16,113 nt of DNA from Bacteroidota bacterium (GTDB taxonomy: Bacteria; Bacteroidota; Bacteroidia; B-17B0; Aurantibacillaceae): the NCBI GenBank assembly GCA_023433205.1, contig JAEZDS010000100.1, positions 1-16,113 on the forward strand, read 5' to 3'. A program made the position numbers and the translations under genes. Positions 7,546 to 14,657 of this stretch are shown here, piece by piece. How positions within the stretch are numbered: position 1 is the stretch's first letter; the number at the start of each line of letters is the position of its first letter. The notes beneath the pieces are model-generated. The model made no database searches. It saw nothing but the letters and a program-made list of their open reading frames with translations, and was not told the DNA's origin.

Positions 7546-8199
7546 TTATTTGCTCACACTTTGCCCCCAGGCGGCAGGGTCGGAACGCCACTCCTTAAGA
7601 CTCTTGAGGTCTTTTTCATCTACAAAATTCCTTTCGACTGCCGTTTTCAGCAGCGTCTCATAATCAGTGAGGGTTTTCATGCTGCATTTAGCATTTTTAA
7701 AGGCCTCAACCGACTCATCAAAGCCATAAGTGAAGATCGCCACCAAACCTTTAACTGAGCAACCTTTTTCTCTGATCGCTTCAACCGCTTTAAGGCTGCT
7801 TCCGCCAGTACTGATAAGGTCTTCAATTACAACCACCGACTGTCCTTTTTCAAGCTCGCCCTCGATGAGGTTGGTCATTCCGTGTTTTTTAGCTTCACTG
7901 CGTACGTAAACAAATGGCAAACCCAGTTCCTGCGCAACAAGCGCCCCTATGGCAATACCACCGGTAGCTACCCCCGCAATTACATCGGGTTTTACATAAA
8001 ATTCATTAATTACCTGTACAAAATGCTGACGAATGTAGTTTCTTATCTTCGGGTAAGAAAGGATCTTTCTGTTATCACAATAAATAGGTGACTTAATACC
8101 GCTGGCCCAGGTAAAGGGCGCTTCGGGCTGCAGTTTTACTGCTTTTATTTGTAATAAAAATTCAGCAACTTTAACTGCGTGGTCATCAAAAGAGGTCAT
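7546..8199 (-). CDS. pyrE: Orotate phosphoribosyltransferase
   Basis: Catalyses orotate plus PRPP to OMP plus diphosphate, the fifth step of de novo pyrimidine synthesis; cytosolic and usually dimeric. The 217 residues match family length. Seen in order are FTWASGIKSPIYCDNRKILS (29-48, orotate-side region), DVIAGVATGGIAIGALVAQ (72-90), the flexible-loop region VRSEAKKHG (99-107) and the PRPP-binding motif VVVIEDLISTGGSS (122-135, with Glu126-Asp127). The start is ATG at 8199, since the next Met is at residue 108, after essential regions. It is divergent from the NUDIX gene with 42 bases between start codons, an arrangement I recall as common in Bacteroidota. Confidence 0.97.
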   Translation of the reverse strand: MTSFDDHAVKVAEFLLQIKAVKLQPEAPFTWASGIKSPIYCDNRKILSYPKIRNYIRQHFVQVINEFYVKPDVIAGVATGGIAIGALVAQELGLPFVYVRSEAKKHGMTNLIEGELEKGQSVVVIEDLISTGGSSLKAVEAIREKGCSVKGLVAIFTYGFDESVEAFKNAKCSMKTLTDYETLLKTAVERNFVDEKDLKSLKEWRSDPAAWGQSVSK

Positions 8200-8203
8200 G
8201 CTG

Positions 8204-8211
8204 CAAAGTTA
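8204..8211 (-). promoter_or_regulatory. Possible -7 box for pyrE
   Basis: TAACTTTG on the minus strand (8211-8204) matches the Bacteroidota TAnnTTTG -7 consensus exactly and lies in the short pyrE/NUDIX intergenic region. No TTG or TTTG is seen at the -33 distance. Transcription would start on or within a few bases of the pyrE ATG. Confidence 0.35.
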
Positions 8212-8241
8212 AATGTTGTTTTCCAGAGTGTACCGCTTTTT

Positions 8242-8865
8242 ATGAACAAAAAGATCTATTACAACGACAAATTCATTGAATTTGGCGACCAAAGCACGCA
8301 ATTTACAGACAATCAACTTCTTGATATTATACCTGAATTGGAAGAAAAAGATCAGAGAGTTGAGAAGATTCTGACTGATTTTCTTGATGAAAAAAGCAGA
8401 AAGAGCTACAGGCTGATCAACTGGGATTTCGGCAAGTTTTTTGACAAATTCAGGCGGAAAACCAAATATATTGAGGCTGCGGGAGGAGTAATTGAAAAGG
8501 AGGGGCAGTTTCTTTTTATTTTCCGTCACCGGCGCTGGGACCTTCCAAAAGGCAAACGTGAAAAAAATGAAGCCATTGAAGATTGCGCCCTGCGTGAATG
8601 TGAGGAGGAGTGCGGTATCAGCGGGCTAAGCATTGTGAAGCAATTAAGCAGCACCTGGCATGTTTATCCGCACAAGGGAAGTCACGCCCTGAAACAAACA
8701 TTCTGGTTTCACATGCGCAGCACTTATAGCGGACAACTAGTTCCTCAGCTGGAGGAAGATATTACTGAGGTAAGGTGGTTTAACAGAGAACAGATAAACG
8801 AGATTGCACTATCAAACACCTATTATACCATTTCTGATGTAATAAAAGAATCGCTTAATCGGTGA
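8242..8865 (+). CDS. NUDIX hydrolase
   Basis: A 207-residue protein with a complete Nudix box: Gly104-x5-Glu110-x7-Arg118-Glu119-x-x-Glu122-Glu123-x-Gly125-Ile126. The first 75 residues (MNKKIYYNDKFIEFGDQ...) are a distinct N-terminal part often seen with this Bacteroidota NUDIX family. The Nudix domain begins near KYIEAAGGVIEKEG (75-88). Nudix enzymes hydrolyse diphosphates linked to another moiety, often nucleotide derivatives; the exact substrate cannot be read from sequence. An in-frame upstream start at 8179 lies inside divergent pyrE, so ATG at 8242 is chosen. Its partner is pyrE in the opposite direction, which hints at a nucleotide-related role. Confidence 0.93.
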   Translation: MNKKIYYNDKFIEFGDQSTQFTDNQLLDIIPELEEKDQRVEKILTDFLDEKSRKSYRLINWDFGKFFDKFRRKTKYIEAAGGVIEKEGQFLFIFRHRRWDLPKGKREKNEAIEDCALRECEEECGISGLSIVKQLSSTWHVYPHKGSHALKQTFWFHMRSTYSGQLVPQLEEDITEVRWFNREQINEIALSNTYYTISDVIKESLNR

Positions 8866-8919
8866 TTTTTAAAGTGAGATTGCTGATAACTACCGGCAAC
8901 CTGTACTCCCTTTTTTACG

Positions 8920-8927
8920 TAAATTTA
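8920..8927 (+). promoter_or_regulatory. Weak candidate -7 box for rnpB
   Basis: TAAATTTA fits TAnnTTTG except for the last base and lies 3 bases before the P1 helix of rnpB, at a fitting distance from the expected 5' end. No convincing -33 element was found. The rest of the 65-base gap after the NUDIX gene (8866-8930) holds nothing recognisable. Confidence 0.3.
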
Positions 8928-8930
8928 AGG

Positions 8931-9307
8931 GCAAGTTTTTCTGCCGCCGTTGGTTTTCAACTGGCGGAGGAAAGTCCGGGCAACATAGGGTAATCCGCCA
9001 CCTGTTAAGGGTGGGTACCCGGGCAGGAATGCCCAGGTAACAGAAAGTGCCGCAGAAAACAAGGTAGCCATGCAGCGTTCGCGTTGCGGGGTCATAGTGA
9101 AAACGTGAGGTAAGAGCTCACGAGCCATTACAGTAATGTTGTGGTTGGGAAAACCTCGGATGTTGAAAGACCAAATAAGTTGCGGATTTAAGGCTACCCG
9201 TCTTATTTTCGAAAGAAAAGCCGCAACGGGTAGGTCGCGAAGATAAATGGCAGATATACTTTTCCGTTAGCGGGAAGGCGAAACAGAACCCGGCTTATGG
9301 ACTTGCA
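8931..9307 (+). ncRNA. rnpB: RNase P RNA (bacterial class A)
   Basis: This is the catalytic RNA that trims the 5' leader of pre-tRNAs. The conserved 5' core GAGGAAAGTCCGGGC (8967-8981) and 3' core ACAGAACCCGGCTTA (9283-9297) are both intact and form helix P4. P1 pairs GCAAGT (8931-8936) with ACTTGC (9301-9306). P2 pairs TCTGCC (8940-8945) with GGCAGA (9249-9254). P3 is the hairpin at about 8946-8965. The GGTAAGAGCTCACGAG segment (9110-9125), the ACCAAATAAG segment (9170-9179) and GGGTAGG (9228-9234) are also typical. The length of about 377 nt fits class A. An antisense open frame at 8925-9128 has no protein likeness and is spurious. The ends are inferred from P1 and are good to a few bases. 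Confidence 0.97.
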
Positions 9308-9314
9308 TTTTTTT
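9301..9314 (+). terminator. T-tract ending rnpB
   Basis: Seven T (9308-9314) directly follow the 3' strand of P1. There is no separate hairpin, so P1 itself, a long-range stem, or rapid folding of the RNase P RNA would have to act as the terminator stem. Some read-through into the adhesin gene starting at 9329 is plausible. Confidence 0.5.
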
Positions 9315-9328
9315 AGGAAGAACTGAGT

Positions 9329-12300
9329 ATGATAAGACATTTATGCGCCGCTTTTTTGTTGCTGTGCTCGCTTGCCTTAAAATCACAATGCCCTCGTATT
9401 TATGATTACCTGGGCGCATTAACTTATTCACCACAGTTCATCAATTGTAACGGAAACGCTTATACGGTAGGCTTTCAATCGGATGTAAGTTTTGGTTCTT
9501 ACACAGTAAGCTGGGGCGATGGCAGCCCAAATCATGTAGCGCCATTGTACATTGCCGGCACTGTGATAAATCACACTTATTCAGCAGCCACCAATTCGTA
9601 TATCCTCACTTTTACCACAGGCACCTGCGTATTAACCGGCACAGTGGTGAATGAACAGGCTTCATTAGCTTCAATAATTGTTCCCAGCGGTGTGGGTTCC
9701 ACCTTATGCGCACCAAAGACTCTTACTTTTTCAAATGCCACCACCTTTACCAGCACGTCAACCACGTACACCTGGTATTTTGGCGATGGCTCTCCTCCCG
9801 AAGTACATACCTACACAAATTCAGGTCAGAATGTTACCCACCAATATCAGAAAGGTACCGTAAACTGCGTTACGCAGGTTACTCTGATGGCACAAAATTA
9901 TTGCAACTTCACTCCTTCCAGCAACAGTTTTGGTCCGCTGCAGATCTACGACCTTGATGATGCCGGCGTAACAGCCGACAGAGTGATCAGGTGCTGGCCC
10001 GACAATCAGTTTACCTTCACCAATTCAACCAACAGAAACTGTTTGCCTCAGGGCAATACAAGCCAGCGTTATGAATTGTGGAATTTTGGTAATTACTGGG
10101 GTAAAGGCACAGACTCGATAAGGGGCTGGAATCCCTGGCCTCCAGCGACGCCTAACACAATCAGTTTTCCAGCCATAGGACAGTATTCTGTAATGTTACT
10201 CGACAGTAACATGTGTGGCGTAGATGCTGCAGTAATAAATGTGAACATTGTAAATGCCCCGGTTGCTGCCCTACAGGTGCCAACTGTAAACATCTGCCAG
10301 AACTCACCTGCAACTTTTACCAACAGCAGCAGCAGCGGGTACCAGTACCGCTGGAATTTCGGGGCCGGTGGAGGCTTTTCTACCTTTAACGGTGCCACCC
10401 GCACTTTTACCTACAACACTCCGGGCACATATACTGTTGAACTTGTTGCATTGATACCCGGTGCAGGCGGGGCCTGTTCCGACACAGCGCGAGGAATAAT
10501 CCAGGTACTCCCCTCCCCTTCTCCCGCGTTTTCCCTGAGTCCTTCTTCTGGCTGCGGCAGCCTTACAGCAAATTTTACCGATTTATCTACGGGTGCCAGT
10601 GCCTGGAACTGGAATTTCGGCAACGGTTCAGGCAGCACACTGCAAGTACCCCCTGCACAGCAGTACACGCTTCCATCCACCTATGTTGCAACGCTAACGG
10701 TTACCAGTGCCGGTGGCTGTATACGCAGCAGTACAGCATCACTCATCGTGAGAAATGTACCTGTACCCTCATTTGTGCAGGCAAATGCATGCGTTGGTTC
10801 ACCACTAAATTTTTCCAATACAACCATAGCCGGTAGCCCTGATCCTGTTACAGCTTACTCCTGGTCGCTTGACCAGGGCACAGTAAGCAGTTCAATAAAT
10901 CCTGTTCACACTTATTCACTGGCGGGCACATACACTATTCATTTGAAAGCTTCCACAGCATTCTGCCAGGATAGCACCAGTCAGCAGGTAAATATTTTTG
11001 TAAAACCTACAGCGAGTTTTGCAATAACACCTACTGTGGGCTGCCCGCCTTTTACAGCCAACTTCAGTAATCTTTCACAGAACGCAACCACTTTTTTCTG
11101 GCGTTTTACTGCAGCACCAACTACGACCGCTGCAACTACGGGAGCTTCATTTACCTATACCAATGCCGGTCAGAGTCAACTTACACATACCGTAAAATTA
11201 CTGGCCATCAGCCCTGCCGGCTGCTCCGACAGTGCTTCACGTACTGTACTGGTATATGCAAAGCCCGTGGCTGATTATACCACCAATGTTATTACTGCCT
11301 GTTCGCCAATGTCAACCACATTTTCCAACACCAGTACAGGTGCAAGTACCTATTCGTGGAGTTTTGGCGATGGAAACACAGCAACACAGCAAAATGCAAC
11401 GCACATTTACACCAATACCACCCTTTTTACGCAGACTTTAACAGCAACACTGCTGGTGACGAACAGCAGTGGCTGCACCGACACAACCAGCAGGCTGATA
11501 ACAGTGTATCCCGAAGCGCTTTCAGCTTTCTCAATGGTGCCTTCAGCGGGTTGCAGTCCTCTCCTGGTAAACTTCCCAAGCGTACCGGGGGTGGCGACCT
11601 ATACGTGGGATCACGGAGACGGTTCCCCAACCTTTACAACCCTTACTCAGCATAACTACAACTTTGTGAACAATGGCTTAACTGACAAAACGTTTACCAT
11701 CAGTTTAAATGCCACCACCAGCAATGGCTGTTTTGGCAGCAGTACGGGAACGTTGATGGTTTACCATAATCCCGTGGCAGATTTTGACTTAAGCCCCACG
11801 GCCGGTTGTTCTCCGCTGTCTGTTAATTTCAGCAACACCAGCAGCGGCAGTGTAACAAGTGCAGAATGGAAATTCGGAAACGGCCTGATAGCAAGCGGCA
11901 ACAGCAGCAGCAGTACTTTTAGCAACAGCACAGGAGGAGCTGACAGGAATTATACAACCAGGCTGATAGTCAGTACGACACAGGGTTGCAGAGATTCTGC
12001 AGAGAAGAACGTTTTGGTTTATGCCCAGCCAATGGCGCTTTTTAGCCCCGACACGCCGGCGTGTTCGCCAAAGCTGATCACATTTAAAAACCGCTCGTTG
12101 GGCGCAGTTAATTTCAGGTGGTTTTTTGGTGACGGAACCAGTTCGGCAGCCGACAGTGTAAAACATTTGTATGTAAATAACACCGGAGTTCCACAGGTGT
12201 ACCAGACCAAACTTATTGCAACCAGCATTAATTTGTGCCGCGATTCTGTTTCAATACCTGTCCGCATCTACCCCAAACCTGAGTATATCATTGAAGCCAG

Positions 12301-13087
12301 TCCTGTGCGGGGTTGTTCACCGCTCACTGTCTTTTTTCCTGCAATTGGGGGGGTAGCAGAATATGAATGGAAGTACGATAATAATATTAGTTTTGGAAGC
12401 TCTGGAAATATTACAAACACCTTTGAGAACAGAACCGCAGGCACCCGCGTATTTACCGTGCAACTGATCGCCCGCAATATTCATAGCTGTGCCGACACTT
12501 CCCTTGCAGAGATCCTGGTGTATCCTATACCTGCAGCCAGGTTCAGCGCCCGGCCGCTGAGTGTATTTATACCTGACGAAGCTGTAGAATTCACCAATGA
12601 AAGTTCTACCCTGGCCAGCGATTTTAAATGGGACTTTGGAGATGGCGAAAGCTCAGAGCAGAAGAATCCCTCACACAGATACACCACGCCAGGGGAATAT
12701 GAGGTTACCCTGATAGCAACCAGTGTTCACGGCTGCAGAGACACCTTTGCACTGGCCGAGAATGTGATTGCGCTGGAGGAAACTACAATCCAGATACCAA
12801 ATGCGTTTACGCCAAATCCGGCTGGATCACCTGGAACTTTTTTTGATCCCTACGATACCAGTAACGACATATTCCACCCAAATGTAAGAGGTACTGAACG
12901 CTACACATTCAGTATTTACTCACGCTGGGGCGAACTTTTGTTTGAAACGCGCAATCCAGCAGAAGGATGGGACGGCTATTATAAGGGAAAACTGTGCACA
13001 CCCGATGTTTATATATGGAAAGTAAACGCAACATTTATTGATGGAAAAACATACAACAAAACAGGAGATGTTACGCTGCTACGCTGA
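9329..13087 (+). CDS. T9SS type B surface protein with about 13 PKD-like modules (SprB-like adhesin)
   Basis: A 1252-residue secreted protein. Residues 1-20 are a signal peptide (MIRHLCAAFLLLCSLALKSQ). Modules follow at about 21-110, 111-203, 204-311 and 312-398. Regular ones then begin near 399, 479, 561, 647, 731, 816, 902, 985 and 1069 (80-86 residues each). Modules share GC-(S/P)-P-L, F-N-S-(T/S)-G, a PKD core such as YSWSFGDG, and GC-DS near the end. Residues 1154-1252 are a type B T9SS sorting domain: IPNAFTPN, NDIFHPN, FSIYSRWGELLFET, GWDGYYKGK, VYIWKV and final GDVTLLR. By family knowledge it crosses the outer membrane through the T9SS and is displayed or released; adhesion or gliding is inferred. 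The start is 14 bases after the rnpB T-tract, with AGGAAG (9315-9320) as a possible ribosome site. The 3' end overlaps the next gene by 20 bases. Confidence 0.93.
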   Translation: MIRHLCAAFLLLCSLALKSQCPRIYDYLGALTYSPQFINCNGNAYTVGFQSDVSFGSYTVSWGDGSPNHVAPLYIAGTVINHTYSAATNSYILTFTTGTCVLTGTVVNEQASLASIIVPSGVGSTLCAPKTLTFSNATTFTSTSTTYTWYFGDGSPPEVHTYTNSGQNVTHQYQKGTVNCVTQVTLMAQNYCNFTPSSNSFGPLQIYDLDDAGVTADRVIRCWPDNQFTFTNSTNRNCLPQGNTSQRYELWNFGNYWGKGTDSIRGWNPWPPATPNTISFPAIGQYSVMLLDSNMCGVDAAVINVNIVNAPVAALQVPTVNICQNSPATFTNSSSSGYQYRWNFGAGGGFSTFNGATRTFTYNTPGTYTVELVALIPGAGGACSDTARGIIQVLPSPSPAFSLSPSSGCGSLTANFTDLSTGASAWNWNFGNGSGSTLQVPPAQQYTLPSTYVATLTVTSAGGCIRSSTASLIVRNVPVPSFVQANACVGSPLNFSNTTIAGSPDPVTAYSWSLDQGTVSSSINPVHTYSLAGTYTIHLKASTAFCQDSTSQQVNIFVKPTASFAITPTVGCPPFTANFSNLSQNATTFFWRFTAAPTTTAATTGASFTYTNAGQSQLTHTVKLLAISPAGCSDSASRTVLVYAKPVADYTTNVITACSPMSTTFSNTSTGASTYSWSFGDGNTATQQNATHIYTNTTLFTQTLTATLLVTNSSGCTDTTSRLITVYPEALSAFSMVPSAGCSPLLVNFPSVPGVATYTWDHGDGSPTFTTLTQHNYNFVNNGLTDKTFTISLNATTSNGCFGSSTGTLMVYHNPVADFDLSPTAGCSPLSVNFSNTSSGSVTSAEWKFGNGLIASGNSSSSTFSNSTGGADRNYTTRLIVSTTQGCRDSAEKNVLVYAQPMALFSPDTPACSPKLITFKNRSLGAVNFRWFFGDGTSSAADSVKHLYVNNTGVPQVYQTKLIATSINLCRDSVSIPVRIYPKPEYIIEASPVRGCSPLTVFFPAIGGVAEYEWKYDNNISFGSSGNITNTFENRTAGTRVFTVQLIARNIHSCADTSLAEILVYPIPAARFSARPLSVFIPDEAVEFTNESSTLASDFKWDFGDGESSEQKNPSHRYTTPGEYEVTLIATSVHGCRDTFALAENVIALEETTIQIPNAFTPNPAGSPGTFFDPYDTSNDIFHPNVRGTERYTFSIYSRWGELLFETRNPAEGWDGYYKGKLCTPDVYIWKVNATFIDGKTYNKTGDVTLLR
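10523..12787 (+). repeat. Nine regular PKD-like modules, 80-86 residues each
   Basis: Units start near bases 10523, 10763, 11009, 11267, 11519, 11774, 12032, 12281 and 12533. Most carry one Cys near the start (GCxPL or ACSP) and one near the end (GCSDS, GCTDT, GCRDS, SCADT), suggesting a disulphide per module. The last unit lacks the first Cys (SVFIPDEAVEF) and keeps the canonical WDFGDG. Two units have lost the FGDG core (SLDQG in the second, YDNN in the eighth). The repeats are diverged at DNA level. Confidence 0.8.
12788..13084 (+). other. Type B T9SS C-terminal sorting domain (gliding-associated CTD)
   Basis: This segment encodes residues 1154-1252. The pattern IPNAFTPN, NDIFHPN, IYSRWGELLFET, WDGYYKGK, PDVYIWKV and TGDVTLLR is that of the 'gliding motility-associated C-terminal domain'. 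Between FTPN and NDIF there is a short insertion (PAGSPGTFFDPYDTS) in place of the usual GDG(I/L), a variant I recall from other Bacteroidota PKD proteins. Type B domains need a PorP/SprF-like partner, which is encoded two genes downstream. Confidence 0.92.
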
Positions 13088-14657
13088 CATTCTGAGAGCA
13101 AAAATCTGGTACCTGCTGATCTTATTTTTGTTCCTTCACGGAACAGTACCGGCGCAGTTAAACAAAAGACAGTTACGCAGCCTCAATAACGAGGCACACG
13201 ATCATTACGCTGTTGGGAGCTATGCGAGCGCATGGCACTTGTACCGGTCGGTACTTGCCAATGATGCAAACCACAAGAATGCCGGGCTAAGCGCTGCCGA
13301 ATGCGCCGTTAAACTGGGGTACCCCGCCGACAGCCTGATGCAGCTCGAACAAAACCTGAAAGTTATTAAAGCGCCTGATGCGATCTATTATCTGGCCATG
13401 ATACGACACAAGGAAAAAAAGTTTGATGAAGCAATTGAACACCTTACCAAATACCGCGCTGTAAGATCAGGCAAGCGATCTTATGATAACAACGACATAG
13501 ATAAGCTCACTGCAAACTGCCGTAACGCCAAACAGTTTGCCGCCGTGCCAACCGGCGCAGTTATCCGCAACATGGGCAAAAACATTAACTCCGAATACAG
13601 TGACTATGTTCCTGTTATTATGCCTGATGAAAGTGCAATGTATTTTACCTCACGCAGAAAAAATTCAACTCACCCCAAACGCAATGGCGACAATACCTTT
13701 TTTGAGGACGTGTATGTATCGCAGAAGAATGACACAGGATGGGCTCAGGCAGAGAGTGTGGGTTTCCCTATAAATACCGAAACAAATGATGCCTGTGTGG
13801 CCCTGAGCCCTGACGGACAGCGAATGATAGTTTACCGCACTGCTTCTGACATTGTTTCGGGCGACCTGTACATTACCTCCCTTGGAGAAAACAACCGCTG
13901 GCAGGACCTGCAATTAATGGGCAATGAAATTAACAGCGATTATGTTGAAACGAGCGCCTGCTTCAGCAACGACACCAACGAGATCTTCTTCAGCAGCGAC
14001 AGGCCAGGAGGTCTTGGCGGAAAAGACATTTACAGGATCAAAAAACTACCCAACGGAAAATGGAGCGCACCAATGAACCTGGGGCCTGCTGTAAATACCA
14101 GTGAGGATGATGACGCTCCTTTTCTGCACCCCGATGGTATTACACTCTACTTCAGCAGTAAAGGTCACAACAGTATGGGAGAATATGATGTTTTCAGCAG
14201 CACGTGGGACTCTTCAACCAACAAATTCTCGGAGGCACAAAATCTTGGTTATCCGATAAATGATGTAGGAAATGATATCTTTTTTGTTTTAAGTGTTGAT
14301 GGGCAGCGCGGGTACTACAGTTCATGGCGCGACGATAATCTTGGCGGCACTGACATATATGAGATTGACACGCGATTCCGGACAACTGATCTGCAGGTAA
14401 AAACCGGACGTGTGGTTGTTGGACTAAAATACGGGCGCGCACTTGTAACGCTTACAGAGAAAGAAAGTGGAGCGCTTAACGGTTACTACTATTCACATCC
14501 TGCAACAGGCAAGTTCATACTGGTCCTCAATCCTAAAATGACGTACAGTGCGGTAATATCAGCAGATGGGTATAAAGAGCAGAAAATTACCATCTCACCT
14601 TCAGCCTTTGGTGAGAACACCGATTTAAAATTTGTACTGGAAAAAGAGGTTGAATAA
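13068..14657 (+). CDS. TPR/PD40-propeller/CRD periplasmic protein, PorE-like without OmpA domain
   Basis: A 529-residue protein. A signal peptide (hydrophobic IWYLLILFLFLHGTVPAQ, 13-30) leads into a TPR-like helical region (31-160). A PD40/WD40-like propeller with five blade motifs follows: YVPVIMPDESAMYFTS (180-195), ACVALSPDGQRMIVY (242-256), SACFSNDTNEIFFSSDRPGG (296-315), APFLHPDGITLYFSS (350-364) and IFFVLSVDGQRGYYSS (404-419). A carboxypeptidase-regulatory-like domain (443-525) ends the protein. T9SS PorE has the same order plus an OmpA-like peptidoglycan-binding domain, which is absent here. ATG at 13068 is chosen because it gives a standard signal peptide; earlier in-frame TTG (13038) and ATG (13041) only add ten or nine residues. 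It overlaps the adhesin gene by 20 bases and the PorP-like gene by 8, indicating one operon. Role inferred: periplasmic partner of the adhesin/PorP pair. Confidence 0.88.
   Translation: MLRCYADILRAKIWYLLILFLFLHGTVPAQLNKRQLRSLNNEAHDHYAVGSYASAWHLYRSVLANDANHKNAGLSAAECAVKLGYPADSLMQLEQNLKVIKAPDAIYYLAMIRHKEKKFDEAIEHLTKYRAVRSGKRSYDNNDIDKLTANCRNAKQFAAVPTGAVIRNMGKNINSEYSDYVPVIMPDESAMYFTSRRKNSTHPKRNGDNTFFEDVYVSQKNDTGWAQAESVGFPINTETNDACVALSPDGQRMIVYRTASDIVSGDLYITSLGENNRWQDLQLMGNEINSDYVETSACFSNDTNEIFFSSDRPGGLGGKDIYRIKKLPNGKWSAPMNLGPAVNTSEDDDAPFLHPDGITLYFSSKGHNSMGEYDVFSSTWDSSTNKFSEAQNLGYPINDVGNDIFFVLSVDGQRGYYSSWRDDNLGGTDIYEIDTRFRTTDLQVKTGRVVVGLKYGRALVTLTEKESGALNGYYYSHPATGKFILVLNPKMTYSAVISADGYKEQKITISPSAFGENTDLKFVLEKEVE

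Noticed and set aside
8925..9128. Open frame on the minus strand
   Set aside because: It lies inside rnpB and has no recognisable protein features.
10321..10338. AGC triplet run, also seen near 11899-11914
   Set aside because: It encodes Ser runs within PKD modules and is too short to call a slippage-prone microsatellite.
11789..12166. 125-codon open frame antisense to the PKD gene
   Set aside because: It is a by-product of the codon bias in the Ser/Thr-rich repeats, with no domain or start signal.
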